NCBI GenBank assembly: GCA_905116865.2
Contig: CAJHNH020008555.1
Coordinates: forward strand, 285,658-349,657
Source of the DNA: Candidula unifasciata
Taxonomy: Eukaryota; Mollusca; Gastropoda; Stylommatophora; Geomitridae
Reading direction: 5' to 3'
Length of the DNA stretch: 64,000 nt
The position numbers and the translations under genes are program-made. The notes under the pieces were generated by a model, which was not told the DNA's origin, ran no database searches, and worked only from the letters and a program-made list of their open reading frames with translations. Shown here in pieces: positions 51,701 to 60,337 of this stretch (positions within the stretch are counted from its first letter, which is position 1; each line of letters starts with the position of its first letter).

Positions 51701-54476
51701 CTCCAGTGGACAAAGAGGTGAGGAAAAGACGCTGGCCTTGGATAAGACACACATTGAGAAAACAGGAAAACAGCATAACTTGAATGTCTTTGCATTGGAA
51801 CCCACAGGGGCATAGGATTAAAGGAAGGCCAAAAAACACATGGAGAAGAGAGCTGGAGAATAAAGTTAGAAAGATGGGGAGGACATGGGGAGAGCTCCAT
51901 GCAATGGCGAAGGATAGAACAACTTAGCGTGAGTTGGTTGAGGGCCTATGCTCCATTGGGGGATAGAAAGGCAGAAGAAGAAAAAAGAAAGAAGAGGGGG
52001 AACATAGGTGGATTTCTAATCTAAGTGCAACTGGTACAATTAGCATGTCAACATTTTGTTGGCTACTAAAGAAGGGGATGGAGCATATGTGTGAATGTCC
52101 CAAGTGCAGTCACAACAATCCTTGATTCATTCATTCACTTTTTCAAGGACTGAGTAATTAATTCTCTTTACAAACTTAATCTATAATAGTTACCTATGTA
52201 TAATATTATACCATGACTAATAAAAGTGTGTGGTGCACTTCAATGTAATATACATATATTTACATAGTATTTGTATACATAAGAAACTAATCCATTTATA
52301 CAAACAATGGTGTATATGTTTAACAAATTTAAATCAAGTATTAAATACTGTTAGTAGGGTGTCTCACATTTTCATCAGTCATGGTATAAAACGGTAGATG
52401 ATGTCTGTAAAAATAATTATTTAATCATATGTCATCATCAACTTATATGATACATTATTTTTGTCTTTCTAATGCATTAATAATGTGTGAATTTTTTTTT
52501 TTAATTAAAAAAAAAATGTCAAATATATTTCTTATTGTCTACTTTTTCGTCATTAAAACATGTTATCAGTCAAATTACTTGACTTCAGATTTATTGTTAG
52601 TCTTGCTGTATCTGATGTTACTGCACAAACAATCTGTTGAATGTTTTTTTTAAAAACTTGTATTGAGTGTTAGAATGCGTGTATTTACATAGTGTTGTTG
52701 TGTGTCAACTGTTTCCATTTGTGTTATTTAAAGAGCATTGCCGCTTGTAAGTGTAGAGTGGCATGTGCATTTATCTATAAGGTAAAACAAATAATCCCTG
52801 ACAATATAACACAACTGGAAGATAATATAAAAAACTTAGACAAAGGATGTGTGTAAAGAAGGGCAAGGAAAGGCTTGTGTGCACAGGTAACAGTGAAGTA
52901 GGTGTTGGGACAAAGGTGTGTGACATTACAAGTAATGTAGATATAACATGCTCGTTTGCTTGGGAAACGGTTCCTCCGGTGACCCAGGAGATGAAAGAGA
53001 AACACATAAGGAAATCTTCTTCTTCTGTCTTTCTAGCCCTCAATGGAGCATAAGCCCCCAGATCAGGCCACTCATTCTATCCTTCACCATCACATGAAGC
53101 TCTCACCATATCCTCCCCATCTTTTTAACTTTACTCCCTAGCTTCCTTCTCCACATTTTTTGGGTCTTCCTTTATTTCTATGCCCCTGTGGGTTCCAGTG
53201 CAAAGACATTGCCTAAATTTAGAATATTCGTCCCTGCACTAGTCCATCTAGTTTCACATAATCCTATAAAGTTTCATTTGCCTTTCCACTGTTCCTCTTA
53301 CATTGTACAAAGTTCTAAAATTCCAGGTGCCAATTCTAGAGGTTTTCCTAGGTGAAAGGAGGTATGTCGATGATCAGGACTCTTTTTGACTTTCTCCACA
53401 CCATGTCCTACCTCTTCTACTAGAAGATCTTACCGTCATCATGACTGGCTGGGTTTTCTTGTTTCTCTTTTTCATTTTTCCCTGGTTGGTTGATTTTTGT
53501 GGCTATTGTTTTTACAGGATGAGGTAGCCAACTTCAAGCTCAACCCTACCCTTGGTCGCCTCTTACAACATGCAGTGTTGGTACTCTTTGCTTCCCGTGA
53601 GGGCCCCAGTGAAGCACAGGCGACATTAGATGTGGCCTCAATTAAGAAGGTGAACAAGTGAAAAACTGAAGAGGTCCCTGTCACACAATCTGGAAACCTG
53701 GTTATTGAACAAGACCAATACATAATGAAGATGGCTGTGTTGGTAAAAGGGGAGCTGATAAAAGGATATGCAGAGAAGGCATTTGAATTAGCTGGACAGG
53801 TTATATCTGTCACAGTTTGAAAGAAAAAGATGATTGTTTTTTGGTGTCATTTAAGATAATTAAAAGCTGAGAGTGATCCACATGATTTCCACTGGAAATA
53901 TAACTTTCAATAAAACATAATATTTTTCACATAAAAATATATCATATAAAAAACTCACACAAATTTCAAAATGTTTGCAGTACACCGCACTGTCATCCAC
54001 AAAGTACATTAACACAAAGTTGAGCATGGTAGCGGATCAGGAAACAGTTCAGAAGAAGAAGCAATGTTTGATGGTGAACTCATTGACTAATTTCCTTGTA
54101 AAAAGATTTATATATCTGTCTGTGCGCGCGTTGCGTGAGTGTGTATTCCTTAATGTCCATATAAATTTTTTCATGTAAACAAATTGTAATTTTTCAAAAA
54201 ATTATATGTTATACTTTTGCAACACACTGTATTGTCATCAACAAAGTTTTTAGTGTGTGCGCAATTTGAGATAGATACCTTATTACTAAAGGTGTAAAAA
54301 TTGACCCCAAATTTCTGCTTAGACAAACATATATACAAAACCTTACTTAATAAAAGCTTATGAAAAGGGTTGCTTCTTGTCAACTCACCTCTTCTATCAC
54401 CATCTTTACCCATGTTTCTACAATTAAGATAGGTATGTATGCACTCTATGCTTGAAACAGACTTCCAGTCATCAGT
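45583..54476 (-). CDS. Unidentified multi-exon coiled-coil-like gene, 3' part (five exons)
   Basis: Five minus-strand exons, 54476-54389, 50414-50302, 49609-49459, 47920-47750 and 45791-45583, are each bounded by AG acceptors and GT donors (four donors, five acceptors). Phases chain without conflict: 0/1, 1/0, 0/1, 1/1, 1/stop. Together they give 243 residues and a TAA. The protein is highly charged: exon 2 is helix-prone ([20 protein letters not shown]), exon 4 is Gly/Ser/Gln-rich with [10 protein letters not shown], exon 5 is helical ([20 protein letters not shown]). A short motif, RYxxLKDMIK, occurs in both exon 3 ([10 protein letters not shown]) and exon 5 ([10 protein letters not shown]), each following a helical KLEE/KLEKL stretch, which suggests an internal duplication. 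No signal peptide or membrane segment is seen. The start exon was not found; the first exon here opens in phase 0 with TDDWKS. I do not recognise the family. This is the only feature in the window that behaves like a normal host gene. Confidence 0.75.
45970..46395 (-). mobile_element. LINE C-terminal fragment in the last intron
   Basis: On the minus strand, with frameshifts: an [13 protein letters not shown] stretch, a [20 protein letters not shown] block, a [13 protein letters not shown] stretch and a C-terminal [10 protein letters not shown] block. Same family as 26046-26550. Confidence 0.65.
46396..47171. other. Intronic sequence, nothing firm
   Basis: A-runs, a CA-rich patch at 46685-46705 and a possible weak LINE tail at 46705-46870 ending in GATGATGAT. 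No gene is seen. Confidence 0.35.
47172..47194 (+). repeat. Poly(C) tract, C23
   Basis: Uninterrupted and followed by A8. It lies in the last intron. Confidence 0.97.
47330..47615 (-). repeat. tRNA-derived SINE family S, copy 6
   Basis: Reverse complement of the 27785 layout: GCATGTAGGGCTAGATTTAT, CACTTGGTGGGTGATGTGGT, GAAGCCAAGGTCATTTTTTA, then ACCTTCCGATCCACAGGC. A short duplication repeats GGCACTTGGTG. It lies inside the gene's last intron. Confidence 0.85.
47750..47920 (-). CDS. Exon 4
   Basis: 171 bases. The acceptor is CACATGCCAG and the donor is GCAG/GTAGGT. It encodes a low-complexity linker ([20 protein letters not shown]), then [20 protein letters not shown] and DEPIA plus one base. 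Confidence 0.78.
47921..49458. other. Intron 3; AT-rich, small SINE traces
   Basis: 49300-49365 retains CAATCAGTGAGTAATGTTGT, then CACTCACGTCGGCCACCTC, a fragment of SINE family S (minus). A long A/T-rich low-complexity stretch spans 49020-49190. No further exon is seen. Confidence 0.45.
49459..49609 (-). CDS. Exon 3
   Basis: 151 bases. The acceptor is CTCTTAAACAG and the donor is TCAG/GTGAGT. It encodes [40 protein letters not shown] and [10 protein letters not shown] plus one base. The Ser/Thr run at its end suggests a linker. Confidence 0.78.
49670..49800 (-). mobile_element. LINE C-terminal fragment
   Basis: The minus frame [20 protein letters not shown], then [10 protein letters not shown], matches the end of the LINE at 51240-51960 ([19 protein letters not shown]). 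Confidence 0.7.
49795..50095 (-). repeat. Family B (GAA-tailed), copy 5
   Basis: Reverse layout: CTTCTTCTTCTTCATG (tail), GAAAGTTCTGGTTGTTCATC, GCAGATGCACTCCGACTACG, TAGTCGACTCTTACGACATG and CAGTGGGTCTTTTC. It lies in the intron before exon 3. Confidence 0.82.
50302..50414 (-). CDS. Exon 2
   Basis: 113 bases. The acceptor is TTTTGTTAG and the donor is CAA/GTAGGT. It completes an Ala codon and encodes [20 protein letters not shown] and on to NVKAIFQ, a strongly helical, coiled-coil-like stretch. Confidence 0.75.
50620..51215 (+). mobile_element. LINE RNase H domain, degraded
   Basis: In order: [19 protein letters not shown] at about 50660 (canonical TDGS), [10 protein letters not shown] at about 50850 (second catalytic Asp), [15 protein letters not shown], then ALGSELLYG, and a terminal C-x-x-P knuckle with the tail TCACTCATTCATTCATTCAC. 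Several stops and frameshifts. It overlaps intron 1. Confidence 0.8.
51240..51965 (+). mobile_element. LINE reverse transcriptase C-terminal part
   Basis: A 156-codon frame at 51313-51783 contains [58 protein letters not shown] and [18 protein letters not shown]. After a TGA it continues: [30 protein letters not shown]. This is the ORF2 end of an endonuclease-RT LINE. It lacks the FADD region, which in a related copy lies at 55020-55430. It lies within intron 1 in antisense. Confidence 0.85.
51995..52165 (+). repeat. Second copy of the RNase H LINE tail
   Basis: Repeats 51095-51245 (GAGGGGGAACATAGGTGG, GCAACTGGTACAATTAGCAT, GAAGGGGATGGAGCATATGT, GTCCCAAGTGCAGTCACA). The RT fragment at 51240-51965 is thus bracketed by two copies. 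Confidence 0.85.
52166..53034. other. Intronic, no recognised feature
   Basis: AT-rich. The frames at 52429 and 52771-53053 show no domain. Confidence 0.35.
53035..53420 (-). mobile_element. LINE with internal deletion (endonuclease start joined to RT end)
   Basis: On the minus strand the upstream part reads [26 protein letters not shown] and so on, the start of an APE-type endonuclease domain. Within 100 bases it passes to [20 protein letters not shown], the ORF2 end of the family at 51240. Roughly the whole RT is deleted. Confidence 0.65.
53500..53620 (-). repeat. Family B-related partial copy
   Basis: GGTCGCCTCTTACAACATGC and CCGTGAGGGCCCC resemble the far end of family B copies. Confidence 0.5.
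53671..53820 (+). other. Short open stretch of unknown origin
   Basis: A 50-codon frame, opening GAG GTC CCT, contains [20 protein letters not shown] and [20 protein letters not shown] and ends in TGA at 53818-53820. Its composition looks protein-like and it could be a 3' exon or a retroelement remnant. I see no clear acceptor. Confidence 0.25.
54389..54476 (-). CDS. Exon 1 of those found (internal)
   Basis: 88 bases. The acceptor is TTACTAGGTTGCAG and the donor is AG/GTGAGT. It encodes 29 residues starting [20 protein letters not shown] and ending GKDGDRR plus one base. It is the least certain exon because of its distance (about 4 kb) from the next, but its exit phase fits the next exon. 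Confidence 0.55.
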
Positions 54477-54574
54477 CTGCAACCTAGTAAAGAAATGGGT
54501 CAAACCTTGATTAGTGACAAAATATCAATCCAAATTAGGGAACTCATCATGAACTTGCTCGCATGACAAGCTAA

Positions 54575-54740
54575 TTTTCCTCCCATTCATGCCCCGGCAG
54601 GTCGCATGGTCTGTCTTATGTTGGGGGGGGGGGGGGGGGGGGTGTGGGGGGGGGGGGGGGTTGTTATGAGATGGCTTCATTCTGGGCTCGCTGCAACATA
54701 AGACAGGCTGTGCGATCTGCTGCAGCATGAATAGGAGGGA
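54575..54740. mobile_element. Small foldback with poly(G) loop
   Basis: The left arm CCTCCCATTCATGCC, GTCGCATGG and CTGTCTTATGTTG is the near reverse complement of CAACATAAGACAG, TGTGCGATC and GCATGAATAGGAGG at 54693-54737. Between the arms lie G20, TGT and G15. Confidence 0.75.
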
Positions 54741-55019
54741 AAGGAGCTCTCTCTGTGTGGGTAAATTAGAAGTAGAACTAGTTAGCTTCCCATTATCTCA
54801 ATCACAAATGGTAAAATAAATATTGTGGCTAGAAAGCCTTCATCAGCAAACAACAAAAATAGACAATGAAACAAGAATATACAAAACCATTTGCCTGTGT
54901 GACTAGGGATGTCACAGGTGTATGGCTCTACATCTTGAAGAAACATTAAAGTAAACAACATTAATATTTGCCTACTTTATTCTCCTTATCTTTGTCATTC
55001 CATTATGAATATTTTTACC
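54741..55019. other. No recognised feature
   Basis: Unique-looking sequence upstream of the found exons. No further gene exon is seen. Confidence 0.35.
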
Positions 55020-55430
55020 CACTTGTTCTGATCTCGGATCAACTATATTTAATTTGTATCTTGCATCTGATTCCATGAGTGGGACAGAAGAGAAAAATCA
55101 TATAAAAAGTCAGGATCATCAAGCTGTTTTGTAGGGGTCCACTGAATTCCATTCTTGGTGTTAGTGCTAGCTGTCTTTTTAATCCAGTCTGCCAGAAGAA
55201 ATAGGAGAGGTGACAAAAGACATCCCTGTCGCAAACCTGTTTTTATTTCAAAGGTATCTGTTAGTTTTCCGTCATGAAGAACTCAATATTCATTTTATGT
55301 CTATATATGTTGCTTTTACTAATTTTATAATTTTCTGTGGGATCTTATAGTACCCCATCAGTTTCCAGAGAGATTCCCTATCAATGCTGATAAAAGCTTT
55401 CTTAGTCTATGAATTCAATGGTGAATTAAA
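55020..55430 (-). mobile_element. LINE reverse transcriptase core fragment
   Basis: The minus strand holds KAFISIDRESLWKLMGYYK-like motifs (55430-55340), then RQGCLLSPLLFLLADWIKKT, GIQWTPTKQLDDPDF, with the usual FADD position read as FLYDF, and SLLSHSWNQMQD. It belongs to the same LINE family as 51240-51965 and has frameshifts. Confidence 0.8.
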
Positions 55431-55464
55431 TGCAATGCTTAACTCTATTATTAAATATAATGTG

Positions 55465-55710
55465 GCTACAACTGCTGCAGAATTATTTTACATTAATACA
55501 ACTTTTGCACAACTATTCTGCAATGATAGAATTTCTGTACAATTATTTTACACTAATGCAACTTTTGCACAACTAGTTTACAAAAATTCAACTGTTGCAC
55601 AACTTTTTACAACAATACAAATTTTGCACAACTGTTCCTCACCAATAAAACGGCTGCACAACTATTTTACACTAATATAACCACACAACAACTATTTTAA
55701 ACTATCGAAC
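55465..55710 (+). repeat. 30-bp minisatellite
   Basis: About eight units of ACAACTATTTTACACTAATG, CAACTTTTGC, diverged. The 30-bp period keeps a 98-codon frame open with a 10-residue rhythm. Confidence 0.85.
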
Positions 55711-56744
55711 AGGACATTACCAAAATATCAACCTTTAATGTTTCACTGAAGTATTGATTAAGCTACCAAACATCAGAGCAAAAATCATTACCTAATTGAT
55801 TTAACTTTAACTTCTTTAGCTACAATAAAACAAGTTTTTTTAAAATAAACCCAATTGATTGGCTCTCTATCTTGCTTACTCTAAAATCTCTGCATTATTG
55901 AATAATTGTGAAAGCAGAGATTTGGCATTGAATTTAAACAACTGTTCTACAACCTATGTGATTTATTTATTTATGTTATATTTTAATGTACTTTGAACCA
56001 GCTGTTATTAAAATATGTTTGCATATTACAAAAGGCAAAAAGCACTGTTTACACGTCACCATGGCATACTGGTAGGTTTTTTTTCTAGTGGTACGTAATG
56101 GTATACAGTACCGGCATCATTTTTAGGCATCATTGTTTTTCAGCCCCGATGTAACTGACACTCTGCAGTTAGTATTAGCATATTTTTTTTAAGATACTAT
56201 GTGACGAGTACCGGCACCACTGTTTCTAACAAAAACAACAAATGTTGCATATTGTTAACTAAATCCATCATTTACGCAACCAAAACATACTCAAGGAGTA
56301 TATGGACAGTATCCCACTGCTCTCTTTACTAACTAGATGTCCCATACTACCCATTTTCTTAGAATTTAAATGCTTTAATGATTTTTGATTTCTTGTGCTG
56401 GGCACTTTGCTTCCTAGATGTATGCTAGCCAATTTACTATCCTACACATATACTGGCCACTGTCATTTCTAGACATACGGTGGTCATAAATAATACATTG
56501 CACAATTTATTGCCTGGCATATTTTGCTGTATGTCGCTAGGTGGATTACCATAGAGTTGACATCAAGATATAATGACAAACCCCAAAAAAAAAATCTTTT
56601 TCACATAAATCACAGTCTTCTCTAGTTACGATGCACACCTAGTTAAATTAATCAAGTAACAGAAAGTGTATTGATCGGCACTCATAGAAAGAAGTAGATA
56701 GATAGAAGAACACACTAGACAACATAAAAATCAAAAGCTATAGT
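55711..56744. other. No recognised gene
   Basis: 56060-56235 contains two related motifs (CAGTACCGGCATCATTTTTA and GAGTACCGGCACCACTGTTT) about 100 bp apart that may belong to a degraded DNA transposon. The rest is AT-rich. Confidence 0.35.
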
Positions 56745-56845
56745 TACCGTGCTGGGAATTGAACCTGTCATCTCCAGACGGCGTCTGCGCGTCACCATGA
56801 ATACAAGTGCGCTAAGAACATGGTCATCTAGGCACCCCCATAGCT
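56745..56845 (-). repeat. tRNA-derived SINE head
   Basis: On the minus strand GGGGGTGCCTAGATGACCAT leads to the B-box-like ACAGGTTCAATTCCCAGCAC. It abuts the LINE fragment that follows. Confidence 0.5.
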
Positions 56846-56855
56846 TTCGATTTCG

Positions 56856-57320
56856 ATAGCTGTCTCAGACTCAATGAATATGCTTCAGAAGATAGCAACA
56901 GGCAGTATGCACTCAGAATGGATAGAAAGCATTCGGAAATCGCACTTAACCTCCGTAACCTGGATCTACACACCGGGTCATGCGGGCATAAAGGGAAATG
57001 AGCGAGCAGACCAACTGGCAAGCACTGCACTAATGATTGCGGGAAAAAGTATGGACAGAGCAGATATAGTCAACGCTGTACGAACTGGGCTAGTGGAGAA
57101 TGAGGAATCCCTGACACTAACACGATTGCGTGACATGGGAGTTAAGCATGGTGATGCACGTCTTTGCCGTCTTCGAGGCCGAGAAAGGAGACAATATAAC
57201 CAGCTTCTTATGGGGACAATTAGTAGAAGTACTTTGGAGTGGCTGCTGCTTCAGAGAACTGAGCACGCATGGGTATGCCCAATGTGCAGTGACATCAATT
57301 GTGATAACAAAACATAAAAT
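56856..57320 (+). mobile_element. LINE RNase H C-terminal half, best-preserved copy
   Basis: A 147-codon frame at 56874-57317, entered from SDSMNMLQKI, carries VTWIYTPGHAGIKGNERADQ (His and Asp motifs of RNase H), LASTALMIAGKSMDRADIVN, LTRLRDMGVKHGDARLC, RRQYNQLLMGTISRSTLEWL and a WVCPMCSD knuckle. The first catalytic Asp (TDGS) is cut off by 5' truncation. RNase H degrades RNA in the RNA-DNA hybrid made during retrotransposition. This copy gives the reference for the degraded ones at 7445, 12285, 24816, 43320, 50620 and 59400. Confidence 0.88.
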
Positions 57321-57494
57321 AACATCTTGTAGGGAATCGGCAGTCCGAACCCCAAGTTCAAGGTGTCTCCTTCGTGCCAAAGAACTGCATGGCTGTTGGG
57401 TGAACAGTCGTTATCGATGGCAGGCAGGTCGTTGTAGGGGCGACGCCTGCTGGTGGATGCAATGTCCTAAGTCCCTTCCCCAGCTAATTTTGAG

Positions 57495-57740
57495 AGTACT
57501 GCTGGGGTGATCGTTTATTAACCCTCATATAATGCTTCCGGTCAAAATGGACGCTAAGCATGGCCACCTTTTTTTTAAGCCGTGGCAAATGTTTTTTTTT
57601 ATTCTGCCAGATGGTGGCCGTTGCATTTTTGCTCCATTTGTAGACTAAAAGGATGTAGTTTCGTCGCCCAGCTTCTGAGTTGAGTGCATGGCGTGACACT
57701 GTGAGCTGCGTTTGTTTTTCGTTAGCACAGGAGCGGAGCA
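57495..57740 (-). repeat. Interspersed repeat family D, copy 2
   Basis: Matches 35775-36045. It lies directly downstream (minus strand) of the RNase H fragment at 57745-58260, so both may be one element. Confidence 0.8.
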
Positions 57741-57744
57741 ACTG

Positions 57745-58260
57745 TGGGGTGACCCGTTTGCTATGAAGCTGAAACTAGGATTACCAGATTACCAGATCTG
57801 TTGTTTGACACTGTCTTCATTGGCTCAGGCATCAGCGATTTCATTTTTTTCTTCATTCCACAGTAAGATGGGATCCAAAGCATGTGAATTTTTCAGCTTT
57901 TTTTTTTCTACATCTCAGGGAGTTCCTTTTTTTTTTTTCTTTAAGGCTTTGCAGGATATTGTCAGCAGATTTGGAATCTAGGGCATGTATAGCTCATTGT
58001 GAGTCACTGAGGAAGACCATCTTGTCTGCAGGTGTTTGCAGCATATTCATGCACTGTGCCACCATCAGTAGAGCTGAGAGTTCTGCCTTGTAGCTGGAAC
58101 AAGTTCATCCAGTAGAGACTGCCAGGGACACAGTTGTGGCATATAAGAGTTTAATGTAAACACCTGCTTCATTGCTTGTTCTTGCCTCCTTTGCTGAGCC
58201 AAACCTTCCATGTAGCAGGCACTTTTATAGTATGCTGCTCTGTTATCTACCAAGCTTTCC
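57745..58260 (-). mobile_element. RNase H LINE fragment of a second type
   Basis: On the minus strand: SYKAELSALLMVAQCMNMLQ, TPADKMVFLSDSQ, a stop, AIHALDSKSADNILQSLKEK. This is the middle of an RNase H domain (YxAEL, SDSxxAI). It continues as degraded T-run-rich sequence to 57745. Confidence 0.7.
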
Positions 58261-58382
58261 TGCTTTGTGAACTTTCATGCCTAAGTTGTCACTGACATCC
58301 TGCTTTGTGAACTTTCAAGCCCAGGTTGTCAATGATATCCTGTTTTGTGAACATTGATGCCCAGGTTGTCACTGATATCCGG
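58258..58382 (+). repeat. 40-bp minisatellite, three units
   Basis: CCTGCTTTGTGAACTTTCAT, GCCTAAGTTGTCACTGACAT, repeated three times with changes. Confidence 0.92.
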
Positions 58383-58474
58383 TGTCCACCTTCCTGCTGG
58401 TTGACGGAGGTATTTTCCTAATTTATAATCATTTTAGCATATATATTAGTTGATATCTCTAAAGTTTGCTCTTT

Positions 58475-58830
58475 TCTCTTCTTCTTCACTTCGTCTTTTA
58501 CCACTTTGGGTGTTTAAGGAGATATAATTTTCTGCTTCTTGCTATTCTGGTTGCCTCAACCATAGACATGTTGTCCTACTGTAGAGCTTCTCTGATGTTA
58601 TCTTCCCATCTTGTTCTTGATCTACCTTGTGATATGGGTGCTACTCTATTTTAGTGTATGCCATTTATAGGAGGCATCACAAGACATTCTCTCTAAGTGG
58701 GCAAACCATTTGATTTGCTGTCTTTGTATGTAGTTTAGAATTGGTTCTGCCTCTTATGACCTCATTCCTAATTCTACCTCTTATGGTCACTTCTGCAGAC
58801 CTTCTCAGACATCTCATTTCCATTAAATGT
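58475..58830 (-). mobile_element. LINE C-terminal fragment, relative of 25215-26045
   Basis: The minus strand reads CLRRSAEVTIRG, then NQMVCPLREN and KVDQEQDGKITSEKLYSRTT, parallel to the end of the 25-kb element, with several stops. Confidence 0.7.
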
Positions 58831-59399
58831 TACAATATGTTTATGTCTTAAAAGCAGATTAAAATTCAATGTAACTTTCTAAAAAAAAAGGCAATGTTAT
58901 TTATGTGATTATAGGAATATAATAAAATGATTCAATGTGTGTATGTACAACATGAGTTGGGGGGAGACTGACTCAATAACCAGGACAAAACTGGTTCATG
59001 CTACCAAGTTAGGGTAATACAGAGTAAGCAACATTATCTTTTTAGTCAGTATATAAATTAAACTATGTATTCCTGTTTTACCCCATGAGTACAATAAACT
59101 CCAAGTGCCTCTGCTATATAATCACAAAGTGAAGTTCAATTATATTCAACTCTGAGTAACGTAAATACGGCCATCATTTAAACTACTGCATTTAATTGGA
59201 TGGCCGAGATATGGGACAGCCATATAAAACATTGCCATGTGCTGTAAATCAATTAGCTTATTACTGGTCCCAGATGTCGGCCAGCAGCAAAAGCATGTAA
59301 CAGACGTATTTTATGTTGCAAAAATTGTGCATACAGTACTGCAGTGCAATTCATCCGTCCATTCTTTCATTTCTAAAATTGTTTACTTTAGTTTGCTAT
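58831..59399. other. No recognised feature
   Basis: AT-rich unique-looking DNA. Confidence 0.35.
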
Positions 59400-59560
59400 T
59401 ATCACAATCGTTCACTGCAGATTGGGCATTCCTGTGCAAGCTTAGTCCTCTGATGCAGCAACCACTCTAACGTACTTCTGCTGATTGTTCCCATGAGAAT
59501 TTACTTATAATGTCTCCTATCTCGACCTAGAAGACAGCACAGAAAGGCTTCACCAAGCCA
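59400..59560 (-). mobile_element. LINE RNase H C-terminal fragment
   Basis: The minus strand encodes a CLLGRDRRHYK, ILMGTISRSTLEWLLHQRTK and AQECPICSE series, as at 57180-57290. Confidence 0.7.
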
Positions 59561-59574
59561 CAGTTGTTGCTGAT

Positions 59575-59700
59575 GATATAAGGAGTCTTTGTGGTAAAGC
59601 AGTTCAGATATTTGCCCGGCACTCAGAAGGCTGTGGGTTCCATTTTTTTCCATGCTGCGGTTCACAAAGTGCAGGTGTTTCAGAGACATCGGGGGATCAC
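59575..59700 (+). repeat. Possible tRNA-like SINE
   Basis: AGTCTTTGTGGTAAAGCAGT suits an A box and CTGTGGGTTCCATT a weak B box. A CACAAAGTGCAGGTGTTTC body follows. Confidence 0.4.
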
Positions 59701-59874
59701 TGCTGGTGCTTAGGAGTTTTGTGCATTATGTGATGCTCTCAGCAAAGGGAAAAGCTGCTCTTTGGGGAGGGATCTAGACACATCAAAAACCTAATGCAAT
59801 GCAGTTAATACTCTCATACTTAAACATCTTTTTAGATAGTATATGCATTGGTCATTTTAAGTTCACATCTCTTT

Positions 59875-59921
59875 CTGTGTGTGTGTGTTTTTTGTGTGTG
59901 TGTGTGTGCATGCCTGCATGT

Positions 59922-59971
<50 letters not shown>

Positions 59972-60050
59972 ACAGCTGGTTCTCAAGCCAGTGGAAATCT
60001 GCTGTGACTGCCTCCACCTCCATTCTCAAACTTGATATATGTTTGAAGCA
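59875..60050 (-). mobile_element. LINE RNase H scrap with (GT)n-(AT)n microsatellite
   Basis: The minus-strand frame MRMEVEAVTADFHWLENQ (60029-59976) matches the MEVEAVTA block of RNase H LINEs (compare 12770-12800). It runs into (AT)17 at 59927-59960 and GT repeats at 59876-59910. Confidence 0.6.
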
Positions 60051-60299
60051 TACAACACTGAATCAGCAACTTATATTTACATTATAAACAACTCACTCAA
60101 CCTCTTGACCATTCAGCCATTGCTGATCTCTGGAGTACATAGCAACTGACTGTTTGGAGCAAGATATCTGGTTACTAGTTAATTATCTTACTGCCACGCC
60201 CTTCACTTGAATCCATTCATGGTCCCACAGGTAACCCACCAATATCCAAAAAACTACATACTTTGATCTATTCTTATATAAGAGAGTCTAGTCTCCCCC

Positions 60300-60300
<1 letters not shown>
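60051..60300. other. No recognised feature
   Basis: Unique-looking sequence. Confidence 0.35.

Positions 60301-60334
<34 letters not shown>
60301..60334 (+). repeat. Poly(C) tract, C34
   Basis: Uninterrupted run, preceded by CTCCCCCT. Confidence 0.97.

Positions 60335-60337
<3 letters not shown>

Noticed and set aside
53472..53813. 113-codon minus-strand frame
   Set aside because: Overlaps a family B-like fragment and runs antisense to a better plus-strand frame. It has no domain.
59870..60087. Frames rich in IYIYIY and CVCVC on both strands
   Set aside because: Translations of (AT)n and (GT)n microsatellites.
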